NCBI GenBank assembly: GCA_018261735.1
Contig: JAGTRM010000030.1
Location: 1 to 49,099 of the forward strand
DNA: 49,099 bases
Source of the DNA: Pseudomonadota bacterium
GTDB lineage: Bacteria > Pseudomonadota > Gammaproteobacteria > Burkholderiales > Chitinibacteraceae
Reading direction: 5' to 3'
This document shows, in pieces, positions 1 to 9,190 of the stretch. Position 1 is the stretch's first letter. Each line of letters begins with the position of its first letter. The position numbers were made by a program, and so were the translations under genes. A model generated the notes under the pieces. That model was not told where the DNA came from, did no database searches, and saw nothing but the letters and a program-made list of their open reading frames with translations.

Positions 1-690
1 GGTCGCCGTGTCGCCAATGCGCAAGGCGGTGTCACTGATGGTGATGCTGGAGGCCAGTGTGGGCCGCACCGTGTCCACCGCATAGTTGCCGCTGGTGGCG
101 GTGCCGGTGCCGGCGTTGCCCGCCGCATCGGTGATGCCGGTGTAGTCCAGCGTGATCACGTTGCTGGCCGCGGCGGTGCTGGCGCTGGGGGTGAGTGTGG
201 CGGTCCAGGTGACGCCGCCGTCGCTGCTGCTCAGGCCGGATAACGTGGCATTTTGCGACGCAAGGTCGGCGACGGTGAAGCCGGTCACCGCCTCGGTGAA
301 GGTGAAGGTGACGGTCGCCGTGTCGCCCACACGCAAGGCCGTGTCGCTGATCGTGATGGCCGAGGCCAGCGTGGGCCGCACCGTGTCGATGGCGTAGTTG
401 TTGGAGTTCTGCGTGCCGACGCCGACGTGCGAGCCGCTCACGCTGGTCACGCCGGTTTTGTCCAGCGTGATCACATTGGTGGCGTCGGTGAGGCTGGCAG
501 TTGGCGTGAACGTGGCGGTCCAGGTGATGCCGCCGTCGCTGGAACTCACCGTGCTCAGCGTGCCGCCATCCACCGTCAGGTCGCTATTGTCAAAGCCGTT
601 CACCGCCTCGCTGAACGTGAAGGTCACCAGCGAGGTCTCGCCCACCGACAGCGCGTTGTCGGCCACCACCACGCTCACCGTTGGCGCGTT
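1..690 (-). repeat. Tandem ~104-residue Bap-like Ig repeats inside the adhesin gene
   Basis: Three consecutive units start near 627, 313 and 1, spaced about 312-314 bases apart. The units at 313 and 1 are nearly identical over long stretches (for example 313-390 compared with 1-78), which points to recent duplication or recombination. Each encodes a strand like TVTFTFTEAVTGFTVADL and ends with NYAVDTVRP. The array continues past the window edge. Confidence 0.85.
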
Positions 691-3348
691 GACGAAGTTG
701 CTGACGGTGATGCCGTTGCCGGTGGTGTCTGCCACCGTCACGGCCGCGGCCGCGCCGGCAGCCCAGTCCTCGGCCGCCGCCAGGTTGTAGATGTTCGCGC
801 CCACCGAACTGGTGCCGTTCTGGTTCAGCCGGGTGGTCAGCGCGGCGCTGTCGGTGCTGTTGAGCGTGACGGTGAAGCTGGTGGCGCTGGTGACGTCCAC
901 GCTGCTGCTGGTCAGAGTGTAGGCTGTGGAGTCGCCGCTGACGCTGAGCTTGCTGATATCGATGTCGTTGGCCGATCCCGCGAGGTTGACGAAACCGGTC
1001 CCGGTGACGACCAGCGCGCCGGTCGCCGCATCATAGGTAGCACTGGTGATCGTCGGCACGGCGACGTTGCTGGTGGTAATGCCATTGCTGGTGAGATCGG
1101 CCACGGGTACCGCTGCAGCCGCACCCGCTGCCCAGTCCTCGGCCGCCGCGAGGTTGTAGGTGGTACCACCGGTAGAACTGGTGCCGTTCTTGTTCATGAA
1201 CAGGTTGACTGCTGCCTTGTCGGTAGTCGACAAGTTCAGGGTGAAGGCTGTACCCGATGTGATCTCGACGCTGGAAGTATCGGTCAGTGTATAGGTGCTG
1301 CCACCTTCGCCGGTCAGGGTGAACTTGTTGGCGATGATGTCGTTGGGCGAACCGTTGAGCTTGAGGAAACCGGTACCGGTGACGACGAGCGCGCCGGTGC
1401 TGGCATTGTAGGAAGCGCTGGCAATGGTCGGGATGGCGACGTTGCTGACCGTCACCGGATTGGTGAAATCCTGAAGATTGCCGTCGTTGATATTGGTGTT
1501 CCAACCAATCGACGCCGCCAAGTTGTAGGTTGTCCCCCCGGTAGAAGACGTGCCAGTCTGGTTGAGAAACTGGTTGATCGCGGCCTGATCGGCGGCATTC
1601 AGCGTCACGCTAAACGAGGTGCTGTCGGTCAGCTCCACGTTGGACGTGGTCAGGGTACGGGTGGCACTACCCTCGCCCTTCAGGGTCAGGTTGCTGATGG
1701 TGATGTCGTTGGTCGCCCCCGGCTTGGCCACCATATTGCTGCCGGTCACCGTCAGCACACCGGTACTGGCGTCGTAGGTGGCGCTGGTGATCGTAGGATT
1801 TTGGGTGTTGCTGACGGTAACACCGTTGCCGGTGGTATCGGCAGAGGTGGTGCGCGACGCATCCCAGTCGGCGGCGCCAGCGATGTTGTAGGTCGTGCTG
1901 GTCACCGACACTGTGCCGTCGTAATTCAGTAGGCCTTCGACATTGCGGGCGTCGGCGTCGCCTAAAGTGACGCTGAAACTGGTGGCGCTGCTGGCCGTGA
2001 CCGTGTAGGTGCCGGCCAGGGTATAGGTGGCGCCGCCCTCGCCGGTGAGAGTCAGCTTGGTGGTATCGATGGTGTCGCCAGTGGTCATTCCGGTAGCGGT
2101 CACCGTCAGCACGTTGGTGCTGCCATCGTAGGTGGCGGAGGTGATGGTGGCGGGGACCGTGATGTTCGTTAACACCACGTTGTCGAACATTGGCAAAAAT
2201 CCGCCGGCCGAACTGGTGACATCGACATAGTTCACCCCCTGGAAATCCGCATTTGCTGACAGAGTGATCGAATCGGCCGTACTTCCGATACTGGCCACGA
2301 AGGTGGTCGATCCCTTGTTGCTGGTCAACGTGATTGTTGATCCCGCCTCCATGAAGTCGTAAAAATTGAAACTCGCCAGATCGAACGATTTGCCGGTCAC
2401 GGTGATGCGGACAATGTTGACGAGATCGTCCCCAATATTGGTGGACATGATCCGCCCCGACATGTTGGCAAAATCAACATTGCCAAGGGGGCCGCCGCCC
2501 CCTGATTGCCCCGGATCTTCGAGGAAATACAACTTGCCGGTGCCATTGGTGACGGTAAATGTGACGGTTTCTCCATTGTTCGTGTAGGACTGCGTGCTTG
2601 CGCCGGGGGTGTCTGCGCCAGTGCCGAAATCGAAGGTGGCATCCACCAGCAGACCGGCAAACCGCTCCACCGCCAATGCGGATGTGCTGACCGCGCCTGA
2701 AGCAACTTCCAGTTTCCAGTCGCCGCCCAATGTCGCGGCGCCCGTCGCATCGTCGGAGGCCGCCACATCGGCGCCGGTCGCCTGTACCAGCAGATCCACA
2801 AAATCGTCCCCAGTTGTCCCTTGGGCAACATTGCAGCCATAGAGCAACAAATCCCCATCTGCGGTCAGTGATTGACCCAACTGCGCAAGTTCTGCCTGCG
2901 TTGCGGCATTCGTCAGGCTGTCGGCACTAATGGTCACACTGCCCAATCGCAGCTCGCCCATAGATCCGTGACTCAGAATATGGATAGCGTCATACCCGCT
3001 TTGCGTTGCCGCCCATTTGGCGATCTGTGCCAAGCCATCCTTGCTGCCATCGAATTCGATGATCGCCACGCCATCGCGCACGCCCGCCTCCAGCGATTTG
3101 TAATCGGCGACCGAAGTGTCGACCAGCGCGGCTTCTTTCTTGCCGTTATCCTTGACCGGATCAGCGGCGCGGACTTCAACCGCGGCCGGTACATCCGGCA
3201 TTACCGATTGCGTGTGCGTATCGGCAACGACCTGGGCAGTAGTGATCGCCGCCGCGTCAAACATGATGCGAGGTTCCAACGCCCATAACAACGGCGCGAC
3301 ACGGCTGCCTGATGCGGGTTGCCTATTAGACTTGAAGCTGGATTCCAT
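1..3348 (-). CDS. DUF4347 / Bap-like repetitive surface adhesin (C-terminus beyond window)
   Basis: A single minus-strand frame stays open for 1,116 codons from an ATG at 3348 to the window edge, so the C-terminus is missing. A GAAGGGGG Shine-Dalgarno stretch lies about 7 bases upstream. The N-terminus has the LEPRIMFDAA signature (residues 24-33) found at the start of giant DUF4347 proteins. The DUF4347 domain follows at about residues 75-215, with HILSHGSMGELRLG-type and LLLYGCNVAQG-type motifs. A lectin-like insert comes next, then four repeats of about 115-125 residues, each containing an ITSATYDxSTxxLTVTG-type strand. After these come at least three Bap-like Ig repeats of about 104 residues (TFTFSEAVxGF, TLDxTGxT). 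Such proteins are normally exported by a type I system and act in adhesion or biofilm. No transporter is visible here. The secretion route is inferred; the family call is firm. Confidence 0.88.
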   Translation of the reverse strand, partial: MESSFKSNRQPASGSRVAPLLWALEPRIMFDAAAITTAQVVADTHTQSVMPDVPAAVEVRAADPVKDNGKKEAALVDTSVADYKSLEAGVRDGVAIIEFDGSKDGLAQIAKWAATQSGYDAIHILSHGSMGELRLGSVTISADSLTNAATQAELAQLGQSLTADGDLLLYGCNVAQGTTGDDFVDLLVQATGADVAASDDATGAATLGGDWKLEVASGAVSTSALAVERFAGLLVDATFDFGTGADTPGASTQSYTNNGETVTFTVTNGTGKLYFLEDPGQSGGGGPLGNVDFANMSGRIMSTNIGDDLVNIVRITVTGKSFDLASFNFYDFMEAGSTITLTSNKGSTTFVASIGSTADSITLSANADFQGVNYVDVTSSAGGFLPMFDNVVLTNITVPATITSATYDGSTNVLTVTATGMTTGDTIDTTKLTLTGEGGATYTLAGTYTVTASSATSFSVTLGDADARNVEGLLNYDGTVSVTSTTYNIAGAADWDASRTTSADTTGNGVTVSNTQNPTITSATYDASTGVLTVTGSNMVAKPGATNDITISNLTLKGEGSATRTLTTSNVELTDSTSFSVTLNAADQAAINQFLNQTGTSSTGGTTYNLAASIGWNTNINDGNLQDFTNPVTVSNVAIPTIASASYNASTGALVVTGTGFLKLNGSPNDIIANKFTLTGEGGSTYTLTDTSSVEITSGTAFTLNLSTTDKAAVNLFMNKNGTSSTGGTTYNLAAAEDWAAGAAAAVPVADLTSNGITTSNVAVPTITSATYDAATGALVVTGTGFVNLAGSANDIDISKLSVSGDSTAYTLTSSSVDVTSATSFTVTLNSTDSAALTTRLNQNGTSSVGANIYNLAAAEDWAAGAAAAVTVADTTGNGITVSNFVNAPTVSVVVADNALSVGETSLVTFTFSEAVNGFDNSDLTVDGGTLSTVSSSDGGITWTATFTPTASLTDATNVITLDKTGVTSVSGSHVGVGTQNSNNYAIDTVRPTLASAITISDTALRVGDTATVTFTFTEAVTGFTVADLASQNATLSGLSSSDGGVTWTATLTPSASTAAASNVITLDYTGITDAAGNAGTGTATSGNYAVDTVRPTLASSITISDTALRIGDTAT
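700..2160 (-). repeat. Four ~345-375 bp repeats in the adhesin gene
   Basis: The strand ITSATYD/ASYN..TGxLxVTG recurs four times, encoded near 2125, 1785, 1425 and 1050. Each unit ends with a TYNLAAAEDWAAGAAAAV-like segment. The last two units are close copies at the DNA level, as shown by comparing 1090-1165 with 730-790. They encode a tandem beta-domain array between the DUF4347 head and the Bap-like Ig repeats. Confidence 0.8.
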
Positions 3349-3556
3349 TTTTGCCCCCTTCAAAACAGCCGTATCGGCCAACGAATATTCCAATCAAAAG
3401 TGCTTCTTTTGCGGCGACATCAATCAGATGTGTCGCAAAAAGGGCCAAGCTATGGAGCTCATTTTCAAGTCCTTGTGGCAGGGGCGGTGCGGCTGCTCGG
3501 GGCCAGCTGGCGCGGACGCAGGGCTTGCCGCGCCCACGCCGCCGGTTACCCGCGAA

Positions 3557-4372
3557 TCAGGGGCGTGGTGGAAAATACCCGCCGGTGGCGATGCAGGCGG
3601 TCAACGCCTGTTGCGGCGAGATCAGCGATACCGGCGCACTTGCCGCCTGGCCCGCCGCGGCGATCGCAACCGTGCCACCGGTGACCGTAGTCACGCTGAC
3701 TGTCTGCGCATCGGTCGGTGACTTGTAGCCGGAAGTACTCACCGCGACTTTTGTGCCGATCAGGGTTGACTTGTCGGTCCCCGGCGTACTTCTGGTTACC
3801 GGTCCGGCGGCGCCGCTTGTGACTCCGGTCAAGTAGTAATCGGAGATGTTGGCCGCGGGATCGACGCTGTTGCTTCCCGGCACGATATCGGTGGTTGCCG
3901 TGGCCGTGATGGCGCCCGAGCCGGCTTGCGCCGGAATGGTGACCTGTTGCGGGCCTGTGGTCGCAGTGAAGTTAGCGCCATGTGTATGCGGCACCAGCGG
4001 CACCTGGATGGCGGCGAGTACCACGCCTTCGGCGCCGCGCTTAGTGCCGAGCGGCACGTTCGTCAAGCCCGCTCCCTGTCCCGCGCCGATCGCCGCGCGC
4101 CCTCGCAGGTCGGGCAGGGCGAAAGTGGTTCTGCCGTCACCGCCGTAGTAGCCGCCGATAATCGCGAAGAGCATCTGATACTGATTGGCGTTGAGCACCG
4201 TACCATCGGCTTTCATGTATTTATTGCCATCGTCAGGGCAGTAATTGCCCGCAACGTAGCAGACAGTTCCTGCATAGGCCTCAACAGGACAGGCTTGCGC
4301 TGTCGAAGTGAACCCGGCGGCGAGGGCCAGGGCGACGGTGGATTTGAGGAGGCGGCGAGTGGTCGTGTTCAT
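3557..4372 (-). CDS. Secreted phage tail-collar domain protein (MdpB-like)
   Basis: This 271-residue protein has a Sec signal peptide (charged MNTTTRRLLK, hydrophobic ALALAAGF, A-x-A site near residue 27). It then carries a complete tail-collar domain: AYAGTVCYVAGNYCPDDG at the start, YGGDGRTTFALPDLRGR at about residues 75-91, and the typical closing strand (ISPQQALTACIATGGYFPPRP). The family was first described as phage tail-fibre collars and as microcystin-dependent protein MdpB. Free-standing exported versions like this have no established biochemical role. No other phage genes lie nearby, so it is not evidence of a prophage. It sits upstream of the adhesin gene on the same strand with a gap of about 210 bases, so shared surface function is possible but unproven. 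Confidence 0.85.
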   Translation of the reverse strand: MNTTTRRLLKSTVALALAAGFTSTAQACPVEAYAGTVCYVAGNYCPDDGNKYMKADGTVLNANQYQMLFAIIGGYYGGDGRTTFALPDLRGRAAIGAGQGAGLTNVPLGTKRGAEGVVLAAIQVPLVPHTHGANFTATTGPQQVTIPAQAGSGAITATATTDIVPGSNSVDPAANISDYYLTGVTSGAAGPVTRSTPGTDKSTLIGTKVAVSTSGYKSPTDAQTVSVTTVTGGTVAIAAAGQAASAPVSLISPQQALTACIATGGYFPPRP

Positions 4373-4389
4373 GGCGGTCTTTCTCCGTG

Positions 4390-4979
4390 GTAGGGGGATT
4401 ACGTTTCAGAGATGTAAGCACGCTATGATGAACAATATTTCATGATCAAAAACACAAGTTTATGTGTTATTGCAAGCATGCTTGCTACTTCATTTACAAA
4501 TGCTAGGTTTTATAAGTAATTTTTTCAATTGATTTTAATCGATTAAATTTTATAAATTTTGTAATATTTTTACCATAAAAACAGGAATAATTATTGACAA
4601 TTCTACAAGCAAGTCTCGTACCTTGCGAACATTGGTGACAAAATAATCTGTAAGGATGGTGGGACTACCCTGCGGGCGACCGGGTCTTTTGCCAAATGAC
4701 CGGAGAGTGGGCAGCATTTTGTGTAACCGGACTTTCATTACCCGACGATGACCGCCAATCTTGTACGTCTGCGCCACGAGCGTGGTTTGGGCGGAGAAAA
4801 GCCAGTGACCTCAGGTCGCCCAATACCCAGTTTGTTCACTACTTAATGTAATGACGACCGCTATTAGTCCAATCAATCGATAAAACATAGCGGTCGCGTT
4901 GATCGCTACGCAACAGCGCTCTGATGTTTGTGGACGCGTATGCGGATCTATTCACTTGTTGGCAATCCATCGGTAGAAA
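4390..4979. other. AT-rich intergenic region, no convincing gene
   Basis: About 590 bases separate the collar-protein gene from the GH115-like gene. The part from 4420 to 4620 is strongly AT-rich compared with both neighbours. It probably contains the collar-gene promoter on the minus strand. A 75-codon minus-strand frame at 4550-4777 contains a GRPQGSP-like stretch but has no recognised domain or ribosome site, and I do not call it a gene. The composition suggests a degraded or transferred segment. Confidence 0.5.
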
Positions 4980-7040
4980 ATGAACTCAGCCTGCTTTGTT
5001 CTGCACAGCAATACCATCTTTTCGGTCCCGCCCTCTCTCTCCATACCACTGCGCCACGGGCTGCGGATTTTCATGCGCGATTTCGCCAAGGTCTTTGGTG
5101 GGGAAGCACTACTCGGGCCGGAACAGACCGCGCAGGTGCGCATCGGCTATGCGCCGCGCGATGGACTGGCGCAACCGGAATCCTTCAGCATCTGCTTCGG
5201 GGAAGACGCAGGCCGGCCGATCCTGTGGCTGCTTGGCGCCGATGATCTGGGCCTGATTTACGGCTTGCTGCACCTGTCCGAGCATGTGCTTGGCGTTGAT
5301 CCGTTCTGGTTCTGGTGTAACCAGGAACCCGCGCCGCGCAGCGAAATCCGGATTATGTGCCGCGATTACGTCTCGCCCACGGCACGCGTGCGTTTTCGCG
5401 GCTGGTTCGTGAATGATGAAGTTTGCCTGATCGGCTGGTCCGAGACCTACCCGCCGCCGGAATCGACCTGGCTGCCGGTGTTCGAAACCCTGCTGCGCTG
5501 CGGGGGTAACCTGGTAATCCCGGGCACCGATTTGCCGCGCCATGGCGTGCACTGGCAACTGGCGGCGGAAATGGGCCTGTATGTCACGCATCACCATGCC
5601 GAACCGCTTGGTGCGGAAATGTTTTTCCGTGCGCATCCACAGACCGAAGCCAGCTACGATCGGCACCCGGACATGTTCGAAGCACTGTGGCAGGAAGCCA
5701 TCGAGCGGCAAAAAGATCAGCAAGTCGTCTGGACACTGGGCTTTCGCGGGCAAGGAGATTGTCCGTTCTGGGAACAGGACCCAAGCTGCGATACGCCGAC
5801 CAAGCGCGGGGCGTTGATCAGCCGGGTCATCCGCCGCCAGTACGAGATGCTGTGCGCGGTTGTCGAGCGCCCGCCGTGCCTGAGCTACCTCTACGGCGAG
5901 CTGACCGAGCTCTACCGCCAGGGCCATATCGAATTCCCGCCCGGCGTGGCCAAGATCTGGGCGGACAATGGCTATGGCAAGATGGTTTCGCGCCGGCAGG
6001 GCAACCACAACCCGCGCATTCCCGCGCTGCCCGGCGCCGGCGAAAGCGGGCCGCATGGCCTCTATTACCACGCGACCTTCCATGACCTGCAGGCTTCCAG
6101 CCATCTGGCGATGCTGCCGGTCGACTCCACCCTCATCGTCGACGAACTGGAGAACGCATTTGCCTGCGGTGCCGACGAGGTGCTGTTGGTCAATTGCGGC
6201 AACATCCGCCCCCATCTCTACACGCTCGGGCTGGTCAGCCGCTTGTGGCGCGACGGACATGCCGATGCCGCGCGCTATCCGGACGAGTTCGCCGCCCGCT
6301 ATTTCGGCTCCGCGCCGATTGAGGCGGCCCGCTGTCTGCGCCAGTATTTTGCTGCCGCCATCCCCTACGGCCCGCATGATGACGACCGGGCCGGCGACGA
6401 GTTCTATCATCACCCTACCCGTTCGTTGGTTGGTCATCTGATGCGCGGCGAATGCGATGCGCCCGCCGACGACCTGCGCTGGGCAACGGGCGAGCAGCCG
6501 TTCGATGCGCAGGTGCAATGGTTTCTCGACCGTTGCACGCCCGCCCTGCCGCGCTTTGCCGAGCTGAAACAGGAATGCGCCCGGGTTGCGGATACGCTGG
6601 CAGCGCAAGAAACCGTTTTCTTCCGCGATCTGCTGCTGTTCCAGGTTCACCTGCATGATTCGGGCTGCCGCGGTCTGGCGCTGCTGTGCCGGAGCATCCT
6701 GGCCCAGCGCGCGGGGCAGCATCCGCAGGCCTTTGTGCTGGCCTCGCGATCGCTGTGGGCGTTTCAGGAATCGCTGGCTGCGATGAGGGAGGCGGAACAC
6801 GGCAAATGGCAGCACTTCTTCCGGGGCGACTGGCTGACCAACGTGAAAAGCACCTTGTATTCGCTCGATGCCCTGCGCCAATACATCCGCATGTTTGGCG
6901 ACAATCCGGATTATTTCCTTTGGCACAAGGCCTACCTGATGCCGGAAAGCGAAAAGAAAATCTATCTGGAAAACACGCACCGCAACCCGCCTTCCGATGA
7001 CGATCTGGCGGAAAGGCTGCGCATCAGGTTCGGGCTGTAG
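4980..7040 (+). CDS. Glycoside hydrolase family 115-like protein
   Basis: The protein has 686 residues and no signal peptide. It carries the GH115 core: RGWFVNDE at residues 140-147 (family pattern RGxFINDE), THHHAEPLG at 203-211 (family GxSHHEPM), GFRGQGD at 254-260 (family GMRGDGD), then a GLYYHATFHD segment and LLVNCGNIRP, matching the family's IVNVGDIKP. Characterised GH115 enzymes are alpha-glucuronidases that remove 4-O-methylglucuronate from xylan. This one is shorter than many and lacks an export signal, so it may act on imported oligosaccharides, or belong to a divergent branch with another substrate. The ATG at 4980 has only a weak ribosome site, and an ATG at 5073 is an alternative start. 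It converges on the FtsH-like gene with a 20-base gap. Confidence 0.8.
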   Translation: MNSACFVLHSNTIFSVPPSLSIPLRHGLRIFMRDFAKVFGGEALLGPEQTAQVRIGYAPRDGLAQPESFSICFGEDAGRPILWLLGADDLGLIYGLLHLSEHVLGVDPFWFWCNQEPAPRSEIRIMCRDYVSPTARVRFRGWFVNDEVCLIGWSETYPPPESTWLPVFETLLRCGGNLVIPGTDLPRHGVHWQLAAEMGLYVTHHHAEPLGAEMFFRAHPQTEASYDRHPDMFEALWQEAIERQKDQQVVWTLGFRGQGDCPFWEQDPSCDTPTKRGALISRVIRRQYEMLCAVVERPPCLSYLYGELTELYRQGHIEFPPGVAKIWADNGYGKMVSRRQGNHNPRIPALPGAGESGPHGLYYHATFHDLQASSHLAMLPVDSTLIVDELENAFACGADEVLLVNCGNIRPHLYTLGLVSRLWRDGHADAARYPDEFAARYFGSAPIEAARCLRQYFAAAIPYGPHDDDRAGDEFYHHPTRSLVGHLMRGECDAPADDLRWATGEQPFDAQVQWFLDRCTPALPRFAELKQECARVADTLAAQETVFFRDLLLFQVHLHDSGCRGLALLCRSILAQRAGQHPQAFVLASRSLWAFQESLAAMREAEHGKWQHFFRGDWLTNVKSTLYSLDALRQYIRMFGDNPDYFLWHKAYLMPESEKKIYLENTHRNPPSDDDLAERLRIRFGL

Positions 7041-7060
7041 ATAACGATGTTGGTAACGGA

Positions 7061-9190
7061 CTACGGCCGCGCAGCAAGATCATGCACCGACTCTTGCGGC
7101 TGGAGCAGAGCCGGACGCGCTTCGAAGTTGCGGATCTCGGACAGCGCTTCATCCAGGCTCATCTCGCCGGCGTCCAGCAGCTTGCCGACCAGATGTTCGG
7201 TCAGCGGTTTGAGCCGGACCAGGACTTCCTTGGTTTCGCCGTACAGCCGCTCGCTCTGCGCCTCCATGATGCTGCGCGTTTCCTCGTCCGGTTCGCGCCC
7301 GCCGCCCTGACCATCGTTGGCAAGCGCACCGAAATTCAAACGGGTCTTGCGGTACATGCCCATCTCGCCGACGGCGTGGTGCAGCAGACGGGTCACGCGC
7401 GTGATGTCGTTGTGCGCGCCGTTGCTCGTGCCGTCCTCTCCGAAGAACAATTCCTCGTTGGCCATGCCGCCGAGCAGCACGCGCACATCGTGCTCGATGT
7501 CGCCCTTGGTCTTGAGCAGGTTGGGCCCCTGCTTGTGGAAGACGAAGCCCAGCGCATTGCTGCGCGGACTGGCCTTGAGCGAAATCTTGATCGTTTTCAT
7601 GTCGGCCAGGATCTGCTCCCAGTTGCCATTCGTGCGCTGGCGTTCATATTCGAAATCCACCAGGAAGTGGCCCCATTCGTGCACGGCGATGATGCGGCGG
7701 TCGCGCTCGCGCTCGTCGGTGGTATCGGTGTTGACGTTGCCCACCAGCACGCGCTCGGCGGCCTGCATCAGGGTATCGGCGCCGATCATGTCGCCGGCCT
7801 GCACGGCGGTGATGCCGGCCTGGTTGACGATGGTTTCCAGATCGGCCGGGCTGCGGCCCTCGGTCACGGCAACGAGGTGGCGCAGATCCAGATCGGGCAG
7901 CACCTTGTCGGCACGCAGGCCGAGGTAATGCTCGATGATCGCCAGCCGCTCTTCCCGGTTGGGCAGGCGAAAATCCACCTTCATCTGGAAGCGGCGCAGC
8001 ATCGCCTCGTCCATCTGCATGGTTTCGGCGTTGAAGTTGCTGGCCACGATCCAGATGATCTCGGCATCGTTCTTGCTGCGCACACCGTCGAGCACCGAGA
8101 GCAGCGTGTTGGCGGTGTCGTCGTCGAACTTGCGCCGGCCGCCGCGCTTCATGAAAAGATCCTGTGCTTCATCGAGGAAGACAATGCAGCGCCGGCGCCG
8201 CTTGGCCATGGCGATGATGCGGGCGAGCGTATTCGATCCGCCACCCACGTAGCCCGTTTCCAGGTTGGCCGCGGAGTGGAATAGGATGGGCAGGCGCAAT
8301 TCCTTGGCCAGATAGCTGGCCAGCTTGGTCTTGCCGGTCCCCGCCGGACCGCTGAACATCACGTTGAAAGGCTTGCTGATGCCGTACTCGGCATACTCCG
8401 CGCGGCGCTGGTACTGGTCCTTGATCTGCGCCACCTCGGACTTGATGTCGTCCATGCCCACCAGATCGTCGATCGAGCCGCTGACCTGTGCCGGATCGAT
8501 GAACTTGAGCGACTTGAACTGCCCCTTGATCTGCATGAACAGGAACGTCAGCAGACCGAGCATCAGCGCCATCGACAGCAGGCCGCTGAGGGCGGCTTTC
8601 CAGCCGTCCTTCTCGGACAACGGACGGGCACCGGCGAAACGCTGGTCGAGGCGCTCGAACAGCTCGCGACTGCCGACACTCAACTCGTCGCGCGGAATGA
8701 AGGCCAGCTTGCCGCCCCACGGCGCGCTGACGGCCTTGTCGGTGAAGATCCGGGTTTCCATGTCGCTGGGATAATACGCATGCTGCTTGCCCTGCGATTC
8801 GATCAGGACGATGCGTTCCGATACGTTCCACATCAACGGCTGGTAGATCACCGTGACGCGCTCGATCGGGTTCGTTTCCAGGAAGCTCAGCATGGCGCCG
8901 GTACCGAACACCACGGGTAGCTTGTCGTTGAACGTCCACACGCCCTCGCCCGACGGCCCGGCCACGGTCATGGCCTTGACCTGCTCGGCCATGGCAGCCT
9001 GCTTCTGGTTGAGCCTGAACGAATAGATGCCGGTAACCGGGATCAGAATAACGATGGTGATCACCATCAGCTTGACGAACAGCCGCTGGATCACGAACCA
9101 ATCCAGCAGCCGTCCGGCGGCTTTCTTGACAGCAAGCCACAGGCCTTTGGCGGGTGGTGTGGCATCGCTTGGTTTCGATGAATCCGACAT
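7061..9190 (-). CDS. FtsH-like membrane AAA+ metalloprotease (M41 family)
   Basis: This 709-residue protein has FtsH architecture: a transmembrane helix at about 38-57, a periplasmic stretch of about 140 residues, a second helix at about 200-220, an AAA+ domain with Walker A GPAGTGKT (281-288) and Walker B CIVFLDEA (335-342), and a zinc-protease domain with HEWGH (504-508). The downstream GAHND segment supplies the usual third zinc ligand. The inter-helix region is longer than in classical FtsH, and the central sequence differs (HEWGH rather than HEAGH), so this is likely a second, specialised homologue and not the housekeeping enzyme. I chose the ATG at 9190 because AAAGGA lies at proper spacing; the frame stays open further upstream. 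Predicted role: ATP-driven degradation of membrane or damaged proteins. The substrate is unknown. Confidence 0.86.
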   Translation of the reverse strand: MSDSSKPSDATPPAKGLWLAVKKAAGRLLDWFVIQRLFVKLMVITIVILIPVTGIYSFRLNQKQAAMAEQVKAMTVAGPSGEGVWTFNDKLPVVFGTGAMLSFLETNPIERVTVIYQPLMWNVSERIVLIESQGKQHAYYPSDMETRIFTDKAVSAPWGGKLAFIPRDELSVGSRELFERLDQRFAGARPLSEKDGWKAALSGLLSMALMLGLLTFLFMQIKGQFKSLKFIDPAQVSGSIDDLVGMDDIKSEVAQIKDQYQRRAEYAEYGISKPFNVMFSGPAGTGKTKLASYLAKELRLPILFHSAANLETGYVGGGSNTLARIIAMAKRRRRCIVFLDEAQDLFMKRGGRRKFDDDTANTLLSVLDGVRSKNDAEIIWIVASNFNAETMQMDEAMLRRFQMKVDFRLPNREERLAIIEHYLGLRADKVLPDLDLRHLVAVTEGRSPADLETIVNQAGITAVQAGDMIGADTLMQAAERVLVGNVNTDTTDERERDRRIIAVHEWGHFLVDFEYERQRTNGNWEQILADMKTIKISLKASPRSNALGFVFHKQGPNLLKTKGDIEHDVRVLLGGMANEELFFGEDGTSNGAHNDITRVTRLLHHAVGEMGMYRKTRLNFGALANDGQGGGREPDEETRSIMEAQSERLYGETKEVLVRLKPLTEHLVGKLLDAGEMSLDEALSEIRNFEARPALLQPQESVHDLAARP

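Noticed and set aside
253..1932. 559-codon plus-strand open frame over the adhesin repeats
   Set aside because: It reads as Arg/His/Gly-rich low-complexity sequence and lies opposite a clearly coding minus-strand frame with domain motifs; the openness is a GC-bias and repeat artefact.
3557..4372. Prophage remnant because of the tail-collar domain
   Set aside because: The protein has a signal peptide and there are no integrase, capsid, terminase or other tail genes nearby.
4550..4777. 75-codon minus-strand frame in the AT-rich gap
   Set aside because: No ribosome site or recognised domain; the GRPQGSP-like stretch alone is not enough to call a gene.
5109..6980. 623-codon minus-strand frame opposite the GH115-like gene
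   Set aside because: The plus-strand frame carries the family motifs, while this one has arginine/glutamine-rich composition without domains; it is an antisense shadow.
7082..8284. 400-codon plus-strand frame opposite the FtsH-like gene
   Set aside because: Antisense shadow of the AAA+ and protease domains, with no recognisable motif or ribosome site.
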